Below, piece after piece: positions 10,880 to 21,044 of a stretch of 35,377 nucleotides of DNA. Numbering within the stretch: the first letter of the stretch is position 1; every line of letters begins with the position of its first letter. The DNA comes from Phlebiopsis flavidoalba (taxonomy: Eukaryota; Basidiomycota; Agaricomycetes; Polyporales; Phanerochaetaceae). The notes beneath the pieces are model-generated. The model worked only from the letters and a program-made list of their open reading frames with translations, had not been told where the DNA came from and ran no database searches. Made by a program: the position numbers and the translations under genes. The stretch covers positions 1-35,377 of the forward strand of contig JAOCPU010000105.1 in NCBI GenBank assembly GCA_035772785.1, written 5' to 3'.

Positions 10880-11411
10880 TTATTAGGTAATTTGCAAATA
10901 TTTTTGCAACTCATAAATCATGATATTATAGCAGTAAATATATACCTCAAAACAGAGTCATAAATGGACTTAATATATATAACTGGCAGTTAGCATGTCT
11001 CATTATACTATGTATCTATATATAGCAAATGATATGTAATATTAAACTGCTTTAGCATCAGTATTCAAGTAAGTGCTGAGACATTGACTTTAATATCTAA
11101 AGAGTCATAAAAGCATATCAGCCTTATTAGAGCAAGCAGATATATCCAAAATTGATCACAGACCATATAAAGTATAAAGACAATATTATATGTATTTATT
11201 TGGCATTAAATCACGACACATCACTGAACATGGCATTGGCACAGATATAATCTGTAGGTTATCTGTGATCTGCAGGTAACTGACCCCGCAGGTACAAATC
11301 ACCTGTGGCCAGGATACCTGGCAGATCCAGGTTAGGCCTCCAGAATCAGGAATAACCTGCAAGTACATGATCCAGATCGACCTACAGATAGATCTGTGCA
11401 GAGTTTTAGTG
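10880..11411 (-). repeat. Foldback right arm
   Basis: The uninterrupted arm, inverse of 6928-7184 plus 10443-10755. It ends at 11411 (..GAGTTTTAGTG), inside the RT region of the minus-strand LINE piece, so the foldback inserted into the LINE. Confidence 0.85.
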
Positions 11412-13593
11412 TGCGTCTTGTACTCGCTTCCTATATGTTCAGATGTTCTGATTGGTATGACTTAGGTCTTTGTGGTGTTAAATTTAGCATGCGCTGCAGC
11501 ATACCATTTATCTAGGATTTTCTAGAAGGAGTAGTTGTAGTTGTCTCTCTGAAAGGTAGACTGTGGTATTGTTCACAAAGAGTGTCATGATAAGTTTGTC
11601 ATAAGTGCACCGGATTTTTATATTCTTTTAGTTGTAATCTATGTGACATACAGGGCTAGTGTTTGATTGCAAAAATGTCTCGAAGATTCGTAGGCAAGAG
11701 AGTGAGTCTCCTTAAATGTGGACTCTCTTAGTCATTTTTGAAAGTAACGAGCTCTTGAAACTCCATTGATTGCCATGGAGGATTTTGCTTTAGAGTAAGA
11801 GAGAACGTACCGTTGAGATAACCTAAGAGGGCGGAAAAATTGCAAAATCGTGGTGCAGGAACTTCCCATAGGTATATGTGGTCTATCTTATATTGTATGC
11901 TTGTTTCTTGATCTAGGGCAATAATGCCACCGTTTCTTTAGCGCAGCTTCTGTGTAAGATAATATGTTGTATGCTAATCTTGTTTGGTTGAAGATGCTAC
12001 CGTCCTCTGCAAAGCCAAGCCTGGTTGGGATGTATAAGCTTGGGGGGAGGGATGGGCAAGTTTAATAGCTAGAGCATTGATCATGATTTTATATACCGTG
12101 TTAAGAAGGGGTGATTGGTTGGTAGTTGGCAATGGAGTAGACGGTCTCCTTTCTTATAGAGTGGGCATATCTGTCCGTTGGTGAAGAAAAATATTTGGGA
12201 GCTACCTTGTATTCTTTGATGTCATTAAATACATGCACATAAGCATCTTTAGTATGTCAAAGGAAGGCTTGAGGGGTTCTTCTTCCTCATCACTCTATTC
12301 GCTTTTATGTTTAAGGTAGAGGGTTTTTCAGAGTTCATAGGATAGACTGCCAGATCCGTGGGCCGTGTTTAGGGCTGACATATTGAGGGCTTTGAGAACT
12401 TGTGTTCTCGAGAGGTGGCTTTCGAAGGGGGACTCGGTCTCTAGTCAGGGTCTTTTTCTTAATGTGGTAGAGGATTTTCTTGATTTTTGGCTTCTAGATA
12501 TCAGGATCACCAAAGCAATTCGTTGCGCTGCAGATCTGCATGGTATTGTCTTGCCAGTTCTGCCATGTCTTCAGTGCACATTATCAGGCATTTTTCTCCT
12601 GGCGTTTGGGCACGGAAGGCAAATATAATGTCCCATTGAGTTTTTTGGGGGTTTGTTAACATTAGACCAAGTATTTACTTACAGTTTCTTCTTCCAGTCG
12701 GTCTCTTGCTGTTATTAGTATTTGGTTCTTACTGCTTCTAATTAAGTGTAGTGAGTAAAGGTGTCTTTTTAGAAAGACCACGTGATGGCTTCAGTCATTG
12801 TCTCAGCTGAAGCCAAATTTATTGAAGGTACACTTTCTGTTGTTTTCAGCAAAGCTTTCTTGATGATAGCTTCAATCTTTGGTATGTCTGTTTTTGCTTT
12901 GTTTCCAATGAGTTGTTTAATGTTACTTTTGAAGGTTTCGAATAGGCTTTGCATGTTGAGTGAGTCAGTCCAGTTTTTTTGGGTTGATTTTGTTGATCTT
13001 TTCCATGAGTGACAGCCTTCTGTTGTAAATTTTGGAGATAAGTTTCCTTGTTTTTAGGAGGAATAGGGGGGCAGACCACCGTTCTTTACCTGCAAAGGGG
13101 TTTATATCTTGGTGTACATGAACGAGACAAGTTTTTATGGTCCGTGAGGATGGGCAATTTCCTCCGTAGACCAGTCGTAACTCCTTTAGAGAAATTTTAA
13201 TTGAGACATAGATGCGGTGTAGTCTTGATCTCACTGTGGAGTTCAGTTTGGCGTAGATGTAATTAATTTCTGTCAGGTAGTTGTGTCTTCATCCGTCACT
13301 TAGGTAGTGTGCAAAATACAAGTTACATAGTGCCAGAACTGCGAGGGGTTGTTGCCATGCACTGGAAGGCGGTCAATGTGGTGTTTTTTTGACCATGTTA
13401 AAGTCTCCAAGGAGAACGTCTGGGCTAAAGAGAGAGTCTTCTCTCCAGATGTCTGTGTGCTTTCTCCAGAAATCTCTGTTTTGTATCTAGTTGGTTGGTG
13501 CATATATTGCTAACATATTTTAGGGTTTTTGTGGCGATGCCATTTGATTGTGGTCATTATGGCTCATTCTGAAATTAAGGTGTCGATAACCAC
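11412..13593 (-). pseudogene. LINE middle part, inverted: endonuclease C-terminus to reverse transcriptase
   Basis: Reading the minus strand from 13593: AIMTTIKWHRHKNPK, then LAIYAPTN, DVLLGDFNMV (endonuclease GDFN motif, about 13410) and IDRLPVHGNNP. Next come HRIYVS (about 13225) and FAGKERWSAPLFLLKTRKLI (13110-13050). The pre-RT linker includes SKYW near 12690. Reverse transcriptase blocks follow: LYKKGD near 12170, NYQPIT, SIFNQTRLAYNILSYTEAAL near 12000, a degraded ALDQE.., GDSLSCL near 11700, and FVNNTTVYLSE near 11575. The last is where active enzymes have FADD, so both catalytic Asp are replaced by Asn (codons at 11568-11576). Many stops. The piece ends at the foldback boundary. It starts about where the plus-strand 5' part leaves off, and the two do not overlap in domain content. 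Confidence 0.8.
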
Positions 13594-13800
13594 AATGCTA
13601 AAGTACACTCCTTCAGAAACACAGAATCAGAACAAGAAGAAAATGCCTCACCAGATATTCTCTTCAAACCTAATATAACGCCCGACGATAGATTCAACCT
13701 GGCTCCCTTGTTCCGCGTCTTTACTATTAGAAATGTCACCCCAAACCCTGCAGGACGCAGAAGGAGAAATACCTCAACATTGATGTCACAACTAAGGCCC
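13594..13800 (+). pseudogene. LINE linker before RNase H
   Basis: The plus-strand frame from 13594 reads through an acidic stretch into DDRFNLAPLFRVFTIRNVTP and NPAGRRRRNTST. I recognise this as the segment just upstream of RNase H in mushroom LINE ORF2 proteins. The orientation matches the 5' part at 6.3-6.9 kb and is opposite to the 11.4-13.6 kb part. Most of the region between RT and this linker is missing. Confidence 0.65.
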
Positions 13801-13809
13801 AAGCGTGTA

Positions 13810-14345
13810 CGCAAGGACAATAGCAGCGCCAGTGACAGTCTTAACAAACTATCAAAGGAGACAAGGGGGCTAAGGCGAGGGCAAGTATGTGTGTGTGGCG
13901 AGCGACAACTGGCTGCTGACGGCGACAGCAAACTTGTTGTATGGCTGAGGACCAAGTCAATATTGTGTTTGTATCTACTACAGTGTGAGGGACTCTTACC
14001 TGAGGACTAAGAGGTCGAAACTGAGGTCCCCAGGTAGAGTGCTGCCAGTACTACTTATACTACTACAGAGTCCATTTCAAATACACAGCCGAGGCTGATG
14101 AAGCATGTCCGAGGCTGAGTCATTGTACACTACTAAGGCTGAGTAATCTGCTGACTAATGAGCCACATGCTTGATGACGTCATAGTTCTCGAACCTTCCA
14201 GCATCTTCCATGTCATATGACCTGTCTGACTAATACTACAAGGAATTTGAATATTGTCTTTGGGGAATTAAGCGTTGTTCATGGCACAACCGCGCTTGAT
14301 ATGAGACGCCTCTAACCGTTTGAGCACTGTTCTCTTAGCAATTCG
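13810..14345. mobile_element. Insertion between LINE linker and RNase H, possible solo LTR
   Basis: In related LINEs the RNase H motif starts a few residues after the Arg-rich linker; here over 500 bases intervene. The insert contains three spaced variants of GAGGCTGA (14090-14145). Read on the minus strand it runs from TGTCACGAATTGC (about 14350) to CCTCACA (13982), with a TATAAGTA box between, which would suit an LTR. No target duplication was found. The 13810-13981 part is unexplained. Confidence 0.35.
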
Positions 14346-14350
14346 TGACA

Positions 14351-14525
14351 ATCGAGTATGAGGCAATCACGGTCTACATGGACAGATTGTGCAACCAAAA
14401 TGAAAACGCAAGTGTGTCAGCAGAAGCTGGAGTCTGGTATGGGCTGGACAATAACAGAAACCTAGCAATCAAAGTATATGGGGAGATACAATCAAATCAA
14501 ACCAGAGAGCTTACTGCCATATTTA
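14351..14525 (+). pseudogene. LINE RNase H domain fragment
   Basis: The frame reads EAITVYMDRLCNQNENASVS, then EAGVWYG and IKVYGEIQSNQTRELTAIF. This is the first half of the RNase H domain found at the end of fungal LINE ORF2. The first catalytic Asp (VYMD) and the helix Glu (TRELTAI) are kept, but Gly-Ser after the Asp is changed. The domain is cut at 14524-14525 by a MITE inserted at TA, and its second half is not seen downstream. Confidence 0.75.
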
Positions 14526-14727
14526 CAGTGACTGACAAAAGTGTGTCACACTTAGATATTGAGTACTCAAAGAATTTTGAATAAGATATCCATAAAGAAG
14601 GCTGCTACAAAACTATAATAAGGATTGTATAGAATAGCATGAAAAGCTATTTTCGATATATACACATATACCATAAGTAGTAATAGTCATTGTATAATAA
14701 GCAAATATACTAAATTTTGCTCTTATA
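14526..14727 (+). mobile_element. Pogo-like MITE, 5' fragment
   Basis: It begins CAGTGACTGACAAAAG just after TA in the RNase H frame. It matches the first 200 bases of the complete MITE at 15400-15972 (shared ATACACATATACCATAA and TACTAAATTT blocks). Similarity stops near 14727, next to an LTR at 14742, so its 3' part is lost. Confidence 0.8.
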
Positions 14728-14741
14728 CGATAATATAATAT

Positions 14742-15064
14742 TGTAGACTGTGGTTGAAAGATGGAATACGGACTTGAGTTAAGAATCCGTCATAGTTACC
14801 TCGAGCAGGCTGTATAATAGACATTGCCAGCAGGTCACTCTGGTTAGCTATCGCTGAACTGGTACTCTTCGACATATATGACTCACACTGCCACGTTAGG
14901 GACTGGCTTACATGTATATAAAAAGGTACGCTTGAGGCCTTAAGCCCCAAGCTTAACAACATTGTTAAGATTCTCCTATATCTTTGTTACTTGCACTTTA
15001 TCTGGTGTTTTACACTTCTCTCCTTAAGCAACATACACAAGTGGGTAAGGGTTTTGTGATAGCA
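14742..15064 (+). mobile_element. Copia-like solo LTR, family 1
   Basis: It starts TGTAGACTG and ends ..GTGATAGCA, so it is bounded by TG..CA. An inverted copy lies at 24657-24999, and similarity stops at the same ends in both. Shared blocks include TAGACATTGCCAGCAGGTCA, ACATGTATATAAA (a TATA box near 14915) and CCTTAAGCCCCAAGCTTAAC. A 79-codon minus-strand ORF inside it is incidental. No target duplication is visible. Confidence 0.7.
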
Positions 15065-15397
15065 TTTCTGGCAAATAGGCACCTCGCAATCTGTTCATAT
15101 AGCAGCATATAGATGAGCCAAGTGCAGCTTAGTTGAGGAGTGCGCCTAATAGAGCCCTAGTAAGCACCATTTCATACACATAATATATGTCAAGTTATAC
15201 AAAATTATTCATAATTGGTAGAGCCATATTTGGCCCTTCACTCACTAGTTTTATAATGCCCTATTGATACTGAGGACTATATGGTCATTCATTAAACAAT
15301 ATAGGCCTATTTACAACAATAGTCAATATTCAACATTCTTGGCTATCACTATAGCTTGCTCAAGGATTCTCTGCTATGTAAGTTTATATATAAAGTA
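15065..15397. other. No gene recognised
   Basis: A+T-rich sequence between an LTR and a MITE. I see no frame or repeat that identifies it. Confidence 0.5.
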
Positions 15398-15399
15398 TA

Positions 15400-15972
15400 C
15401 AGTGACTGACAAAAGTATATCACATTTAGACATCGAGCACTCAAAGAATTTTGAATAAGATATCTATAAGGAGAGCTGTTGCAAAACTATAATGAGGATT
15501 ATATGGAACAGCATAAAGAGCTATTTTTGATATATACACATATACCATAAAGTAGTAATAGCCGTTGGATAATGAGCAGATATACTAAATTTGCTCTTAT
15601 TAGAATTGCTTTTATTGTACAGTAATAAAAATAGTCTGCATTTGAAAATCGATATTGAAAAATACCTTGATATTATCTCTATACTGTATAGATAATACAT
15701 CACAGCTTACCATAGCTAGCTACACATTATAGCACACAAAATTTAGAGCAAGTGAGATCAAAATGAGATTTTATTTGTAACCAGTTTTATGTATTTATTT
15801 ACTATACCATCATAATTGTCATATATGGTATATATGTGAATTTTGTAAATAATATCCATTGCCATAGTATTTCACAGAAAATATTGCTTTTCTCTAGCTG
15901 CTCATATGAATATCTTACAACATATTCTTTAGATGCTCAATATCTAAGTGTGACACTTTTTGTCAGTCACTG
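15400..15972 (+). mobile_element. Complete pogo-like MITE, 573 bp
   Basis: It begins CAGTGACTGACAAAAG and ends with the inverse, TTTGTCAGTCACTG. TA flanks both ends (15398-15399 and 15973-15974). The inverted similarity extends about 50 bases, to TCTAAAGAA-type sequence. There is no transposase frame; the A+T-rich interior is non-coding. The TA target and CAGTGACTG termini suggest Tc1/mariner/pogo mobilisation. Its ends differ from the TTGGACCGG termini of the pogo element at 7185, so a different transposase would be needed. Confidence 0.85.
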
Positions 15973-16209
15973 TATATGACTCAAACTGGGCCAGATTGAA
16001 GAGCAAATTACACACAAAGCGGTCGCTGTATTGATCAGAGCATTAAAGCATCAAGTAGTGCATTGACATGGTTGAGCAGCATATAAAAAATCAACAATTG
16101 GTGTGAAGCAAGGTACAATAGAAATTAGGCAAATCACAACAATAGGCTGAATGTAGCTAATAGTATTCTGACTTCAGTGCTAATTAGCAAATATGCCATC
16201 AGTCTCTAT

Positions 16210-16554
16210 TGTTCGTTTCTCTATTGTATGTGATGTGATGCCACACCTTTCTCTGCTCTTATGTAGCTTCCTATGACTCTTATGACCCTTCCATTTATTC
16301 CTCGATTTCTCCATATTTCTCTCTATTTTTCCTAGCTCTAGTTGTAGACTTGTGTAGTGTTCGAGTCACTGGGCGATTAAGCGCCCGGGTGCGTCTTATG
16401 CCTGAGGGCTTGGCTTGGGCTCCTCTTCAGTTGCTCACTCCAGCCTTCAGGTCAGTATGCTGTATCTTCGCTGTAATACATTCAGTTGCTCACTCCAGCC
16501 TTCAGTCTGGTCTTCTGGCACTCTACTACTAGTCGAGTTCTAACTCCCAGTATA
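16210..16554 (+). mobile_element. Copia LTR, family 2, long form (copy A)
   Basis: It starts TGTTCGTTTCTCTATTG and ends ..CTCCCAGTATA. It has a TGATGCCACACC block, a T/C-rich stretch near 16290-16335 and the CpG-rich GGGCGATTAAGCGCCCGGGT block. A 25 bp direct repeat (TTCAGTTGCTCACTCCAGCC..) lies at 16426-16450 and 16481-16505. The family identity comes from the copy at 17924-18210, which abuts a copia pol region. Confidence 0.7.
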
Positions 16555-17707
16555 AGATCTATATGAAGGAATAAACACCACATTTACTCCATTTGTGTGT
16601 CAAGCTTCAGCAATGCCCATAATGAAGGCAAGAAAGCTACGCAACCCTAGCTAGTATCTGTTTAGTGGACATATTCATATTTGGGTTATTGTAACTAATG
16701 CAATCTCACTAGTTTCCTTCTATAAACTGGGCTACCAAACTTCAAATTTATACTACAAATATGTATTTGCTGTTGCTCAAATCTCCAAATCCTCAAACCA
16801 CATTTGCCCTTTGTACCTTCCATATCCATGGCCTTCTTAGGTATGTTAATAATTAGTATGCACCTCATGCACTTGCTTCTAGTTCCCTCATACTAGCATT
16901 AACACAGCTCTTTCTACCTTCTCTCACATACATTGCCAACTTTCTTCTGCCACCCTAGTAACCCCCCAGAACCTTCACATGTTCACAGGCATAGGCTGTG
17001 TGTGGCCTCATCTCTAAGAGGTCATTTTTGCACTTGCTGCTATTATGGTCAGTGCCTTCACTCTCTGGAGCATCCTCACCAAAAGGGTCTCTGGGGCTTC
17101 TTCAATGCAAGAATAGCCTTGATAGCGGTAGTAGGTAACATATCATTCATTGAATTCCTATACTTTAATACAGATGCATCTGCAGAGCAGCCTCAAATAC
17201 ACTGATCTCTATTGGAATGTATTTTCATATCCTGGTGGCTCTTAGGGAGATGTCAGATAGATTGGCATATTCAACAGACCCTCTCATGAAGTCTGTCAAA
17301 GATGTTTTTTTAAAGTATGGTAATATGTTTGAGGTTCTGAAATTATAGAGCTGTTATATTAGAAGAATTTGCAGAATAGCCCAGTTGTCTAGCAAAGTCT
17401 CGAGTCAATGTAGGTTTAGTCTTGTGATTTACTGCAATAATGGGGCGCAAGCCCTCTATATTAGATATGCTTGGGAGACTTGATTTCATTGTCTCTCAAA
17501 AGAAGTATAGCAAAAAGAGGTCAAAAGGGCACCTATGATGGTCAGAAGTAAGCCGCAGTAAGTGCCAATGCTAACACAATGCATTTATCTCCAATTGTCG
17601 GATTCTAGTCCCTTGTGTGTGTAGAGGGCCATTGAGTTTTGCCATTGCTGATTCCACACTGTGCCCTTGATCAAAATTCTCATAAAATGTTGAGTATATG
17701 TGTTCAT
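16555..17707. other. No gene recognised (between two LTR copies)
   Basis: This is 1.15 kb between two plus-orientation family-2 LTRs. If they form one element it would be a short non-autonomous one, but I see neither a primer-binding site after 16554 nor a polypurine tract before 17708. A 90-codon ORF at 16933-17205 (Cys/His-rich at its start) has no familiar motif. Confidence 0.4.
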
Positions 17708-17923
17708 TGTGCTCGTTTCTTGGTGTATATGTTGTCAAATCCCTTTATGCTCTTATAAAGCTTCTCAGGACCTTTGTGACCTTTCCATACTATTTCTTGA
17801 TCTCTCCGTATTTCTCTCCATTTTTCTCAACTCTAGTTGTAAATTTGTGCAGGGTTTGAGTTATCAGGTGATGAAGCACCTGGGTGTGCCATATGCCTGA
17901 GGGCATAGCTTGGGCTTCCCTAA
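17708..17923 (+). mobile_element. Copia LTR, family 2, truncated (copy B)
   Basis: It aligns with copy A from TGTGCTCGTTTCTTGG to GGCTTGGGCTTCCCT. It stops exactly where an inverted LTR starts at 17924, so the copia element inserted into this older LTR. Former CpG sites appear as TG or CA (CAGGTGATGAAGCACCTGGG against GGGCGATTAAGCGCCCGGG in copy A). Confidence 0.7.
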
Positions 17924-18210
17924 TGTACTGGGAGTCAGAGCTCAACCAGTAAAGTGCCAGAAGACCAGACTTGAAGGCTGGAGTGAGCAACTAAAGAGAA
18001 GCCCAAGCCAAGCCCTCAGGCATAAGATGTACCTGGGCGCTCAGGTCGCCCGGTGACTCGAACACTACACAAGTCTACAACTAGAGCCAGGAAAAAATGG
18101 AGGGAAGTATGGAGAAATCGAGAAATAATATGAAAGGGTAATAAAGGTCGTGGGAAGCTCTATAAGAGCCGAAAAAGGGTGTGGCATCACATACAATAGA
18201 GGAACGATCA
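17924..18210 (-). mobile_element. 3' LTR of the minus-strand copia element (copy C, short form)
   Basis: On the minus strand it starts TGATCGTTCCTCTATTG at 18210, directly after a G-rich polypurine tract, and ends CTCCCAGTACA at 17924. It has only one copy of the 25 bp unit that is doubled in copy A, which accounts for the shorter length. It keeps more CpG sites (GGGCGACCTGAGCGCCC) than copies B or H and so looks younger. Confidence 0.75.
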
Positions 18211-18219
18211 CTCCCCCCT
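18211..18219 (-). promoter_or_regulatory. Polypurine tract (plus-strand primer) of the copia element
   Basis: CAGGGGGGAG on the minus strand immediately precedes the LTR start TGATCG and follows the end of the RNase H frame. This is where reverse transcription of LTR elements primes the second strand. Confidence 0.7.
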
Positions 18220-20718
18220 GATGCAGCACATCTCTGGAGCATCTCCCCCCAAATCCAAGGCATCCCAAGCCCATAAGAGCTCGAAGTTCAGCCAGACCTT
18301 CGACACAGGCAATGCCTTAGTCAAAAGATCTGCCACCATAGCCTCAGTGGGAACGTATTCAGGAGCAATCTCTCCCTCTTCAACAACATCACGCAGCCAG
18401 TAAAGGCGCAGTTGAATGTGTTTCAAGCGTCCATGATGCTCAGGATTTTTTGCTACTGCAATAGCAGAGTCTATTATCCATATAGAGCTTCAATGGTGCT
18501 TCAGAGAGATCGTAACCAAGCGCTCAGTGAGCAGATTACGCATCCAGGCAATGTCTCTGCCAGCTCCCAACAACAGCAGCAAGATATTCCGCTTTAGTAG
18601 TTGACTGAGCAACTACTGTCTGCAATTTGGAGCTCCAGTCCACAGCTCCAGTCCCAAACTTGAGCACATATGCGCCAGTAGAACGCAAAGTGTCTTCGCC
18701 AGCATAGTCAGCATCAGAGTATGTCACAAAAGAGCTCATCTTCCTTTGAAGGACCATAAGTCAATCGCAGGTCGAGTGGTGCCCTTGAGATACCGGAACA
18801 GATGCTTGACTGCTTGCCAGTGCGCTTTACCAGGGTTCGCATTGAAGCGAGCCAGCAAAGACACAGCATAAGCGATGTCAGGCCGGGTACATGTAGTTAG
18901 GTATTATGAGAGAACCACCGCACTAAGGTATGGAACCTTTGCCATGAATGCCTTATCCTCATCAGTGGAGGAGCTATGGGACCACGCAAAGGCGGGGACC
19001 TTAGGGCACCATAGGCGTCTTTACAGGTGAGCATCAGAGAAGCCATACCGCTCAAGCATATCAGTGATATACTGACGCTGTGACAGCGAAAATGCGGCGA
19101 TTGTGGACGATCCCTAAGCAATCTCTATGCCCAATAGAAACGAGGTGGGACCAAGGTCGCGCAGTTTGAAAGCTGTAGAAGAAAGCTCCTGCACTAATCC
19201 GGTCAGACTCTGCAGCACTGTTGGGGCAATTGTGATGTCTATCAATGAAAGACTGGTACCATCAGACGCAACAGAGTCTCGACGATAAACAGATAGAGAC
19301 GCATCTGAATGCAACCGACTAGAGCCAAGCTTCAACAGTTGTGTAGCATGCAGAGTCTTGTTTTCACACTCGCTCGCATCTGCCTTGCTTAAGCGCATAC
19401 AATGACTTCACTAGATTCGGAACGTCGCCAGGATTGCCAAAGTGGAAGCCATCTGGCTGCTGCATGTAGATCTCTTCCTCAAGTTCACCATTTTGAATGA
19501 AGGCATGAGAAATGTCCAATGAGCGCAGATCAAGGTCTGTCCAGGGCAGAGATAGCAATCACTGTACTAGCGTTGCCATGCGCACTGTTGGAGCGAGAAA
19601 GGTTCCACAAAGTCATAACTATGGCGCCTGTGAATAGCCTTTGGGCAACCAGTCTAGCCTTGTAACGCTCCCAGCTCCCCATCAGAGAGGAACTTCTGGC
19701 TAAAGACCCATCTATCTAGCACCAATGGCCTTTTTACCAAGGCAGCAGGAGGGCATGGAACCCAAGTCCCATTCGCAATATGTGCTTCAATCTCGCCTAC
19801 TTGCAGCTCTCCTACTGATCTGCGTCTGAATGCTTCATAGCCTCATACCAATTGGTAGGCCAAGCAGGATAGGCCAAGAACGCACATGACGCAGAAGTTT
19901 GCCTTCAACGAGGACCGTTCATCAGGTAATCTCTCGCTCCATACATGGGGCAATAACCCATCAAGCACCTCATCCTCGGTGATGCACAGACTCTGGCGGT
20001 GGTGGTGTTGAGGATGCTGGATCTTCCACCACTCACCAGGAGGTCTGCAGCTCACGATGAGAGCGACGCTCCGCAAGGGAGGGCTTTAATGAGCCAGCTG
20101 ACTGTGAGGTTGATCACTCGGATTGCAACTCAGAACGAGCTGCAGGCCCGAAACGACACTGTGATGATGCAGTGGGCCTCAAACGCCGCTCGGAACAGGG
20201 CTGGTGGTGAGGGGCAGGCGGGTATCTGGCTCATTCGCTCCAGAAGCAGGAGCAAGCGCAGGATCAGGGATGGCGCAATGGGCGGCGGAGAAGGATTCAA
20301 AGACCAGGAAGGAAGAGAATTAGCCGACACAGGGTGCGCTTCAGGAGAACTCTCCACCCACCCGACGCAAGGCTGCTGAGCATCCGCAAGCAACGCGAGG
20401 CGTTGGTAGAGCTCAAACCTACGAGAGGATGTAGAGAACGAGCTCCATGCGGGGTGGGGGAAAGGGACGAGAGGAAGACTGGCCCAGGTCCTTCGTCCCA
20501 GGGAAGTAACACTCATCACAGAAAGCGCGTTTAGCAACAGTAGCCTTCTTTGTGCGCAGACTGTGACCAGATGGATAGCCAATGAGATTACTTTTCACGT
20601 GAGAGCCTAGCACACACCACGAGATTGTTTGCACATGCATGTGGGTCAGACACTCCCAGATGCGCAAATGTAATACATGGGGTCTCCATCCATAAAAGGC
20701 TTCAAAGAGCATTACTCC

Positions 20719-21044
20719 TGTTTGTTTCTCTGTTGATGTGATGCCACGCTTTTCTCTGCGCCTATATAGCTTCCCATGACTGATGACGCCTTCATATTAT
20801 TTCTTGATTTCTCCGTATTTCCCTCTAATTTCCCTAGCTCTAGTTGTAGTTTTTGTGTAGTAGGTCGCGAGTCACTGAGTGATTGGGCATCCAGCCGCGT
20901 CTTACGCCTGAGGGCATAGCTTGGGCTTCTCTTCAGTTGCTCACTCCCGCTTTCAGGTCAGTATGCTGTATCTTGGCTGTAATACATTCAGTTGCTCACT
21001 CCATCTTTCGGTCCACTACTCGAGTTCTGACTCCCAGTTGAACA
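20719..21044 (+). mobile_element. Solo LTR, family 2, inserted in the copia integrase (copy D)
   Basis: It starts TGTTTGTTTCTCTGTTGATG and runs to ..TCTGACTCCCAGTTG. It lies between the SFWGEAL and LFEAFYG halves of the minus-strand integrase, in the opposite orientation, and interrupts what is otherwise a colinear domain. It carries the doubled 25 bp unit. The exact right end is uncertain and I could not find a target duplication. Confidence 0.75.

Larger units (their letters stand above)
6928..11411. mobile_element. Foldback (long-inverted-arm) element, split by a pogo insertion
   Basis: The left end at 6928 (CACTACGCTAAAGTTCTGCA) matches the reverse complement of the right end at 11411 (CACTAAAACTCTGCA), and similarity continues inward for over 500 bases on each side. 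The left arm is 6928-7184 plus 10443-about 10755; the right arm is 11411 down to about 10880. Without the pogo element the foldback is about 1.2 kb, almost all of it inverted arms around a spacer of roughly 120 bases. It encodes nothing visible, so it would depend on a transposase elsewhere. The arms hold many ACCTGCAGATC-like motifs. I saw no clear target duplication: left flank ATTGTAAAG, right flank TGCGTCTTG. The superfamily is unknown to me; hAT or KDZ are possible but unproven. Confidence 0.75.

Noticed and set aside
6262..13593. Twin-priming 5' inversion of the LINE
   Set aside because: In twin priming the inverted 5' piece adjoins the start of the remaining 3' piece; here the 5' piece is at the opposite end of the minus-strand segment.
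16210..17923. LTR copies A and B as the two ends of one short element
   Set aside because: No primer-binding site, polypurine tract or target duplication was found; two independent insertions are as likely.
20130..20582. 150-codon minus-strand ORF as a separate gene
   Set aside because: It lies between integrase and RT of the copia element and is its low-complexity linker.
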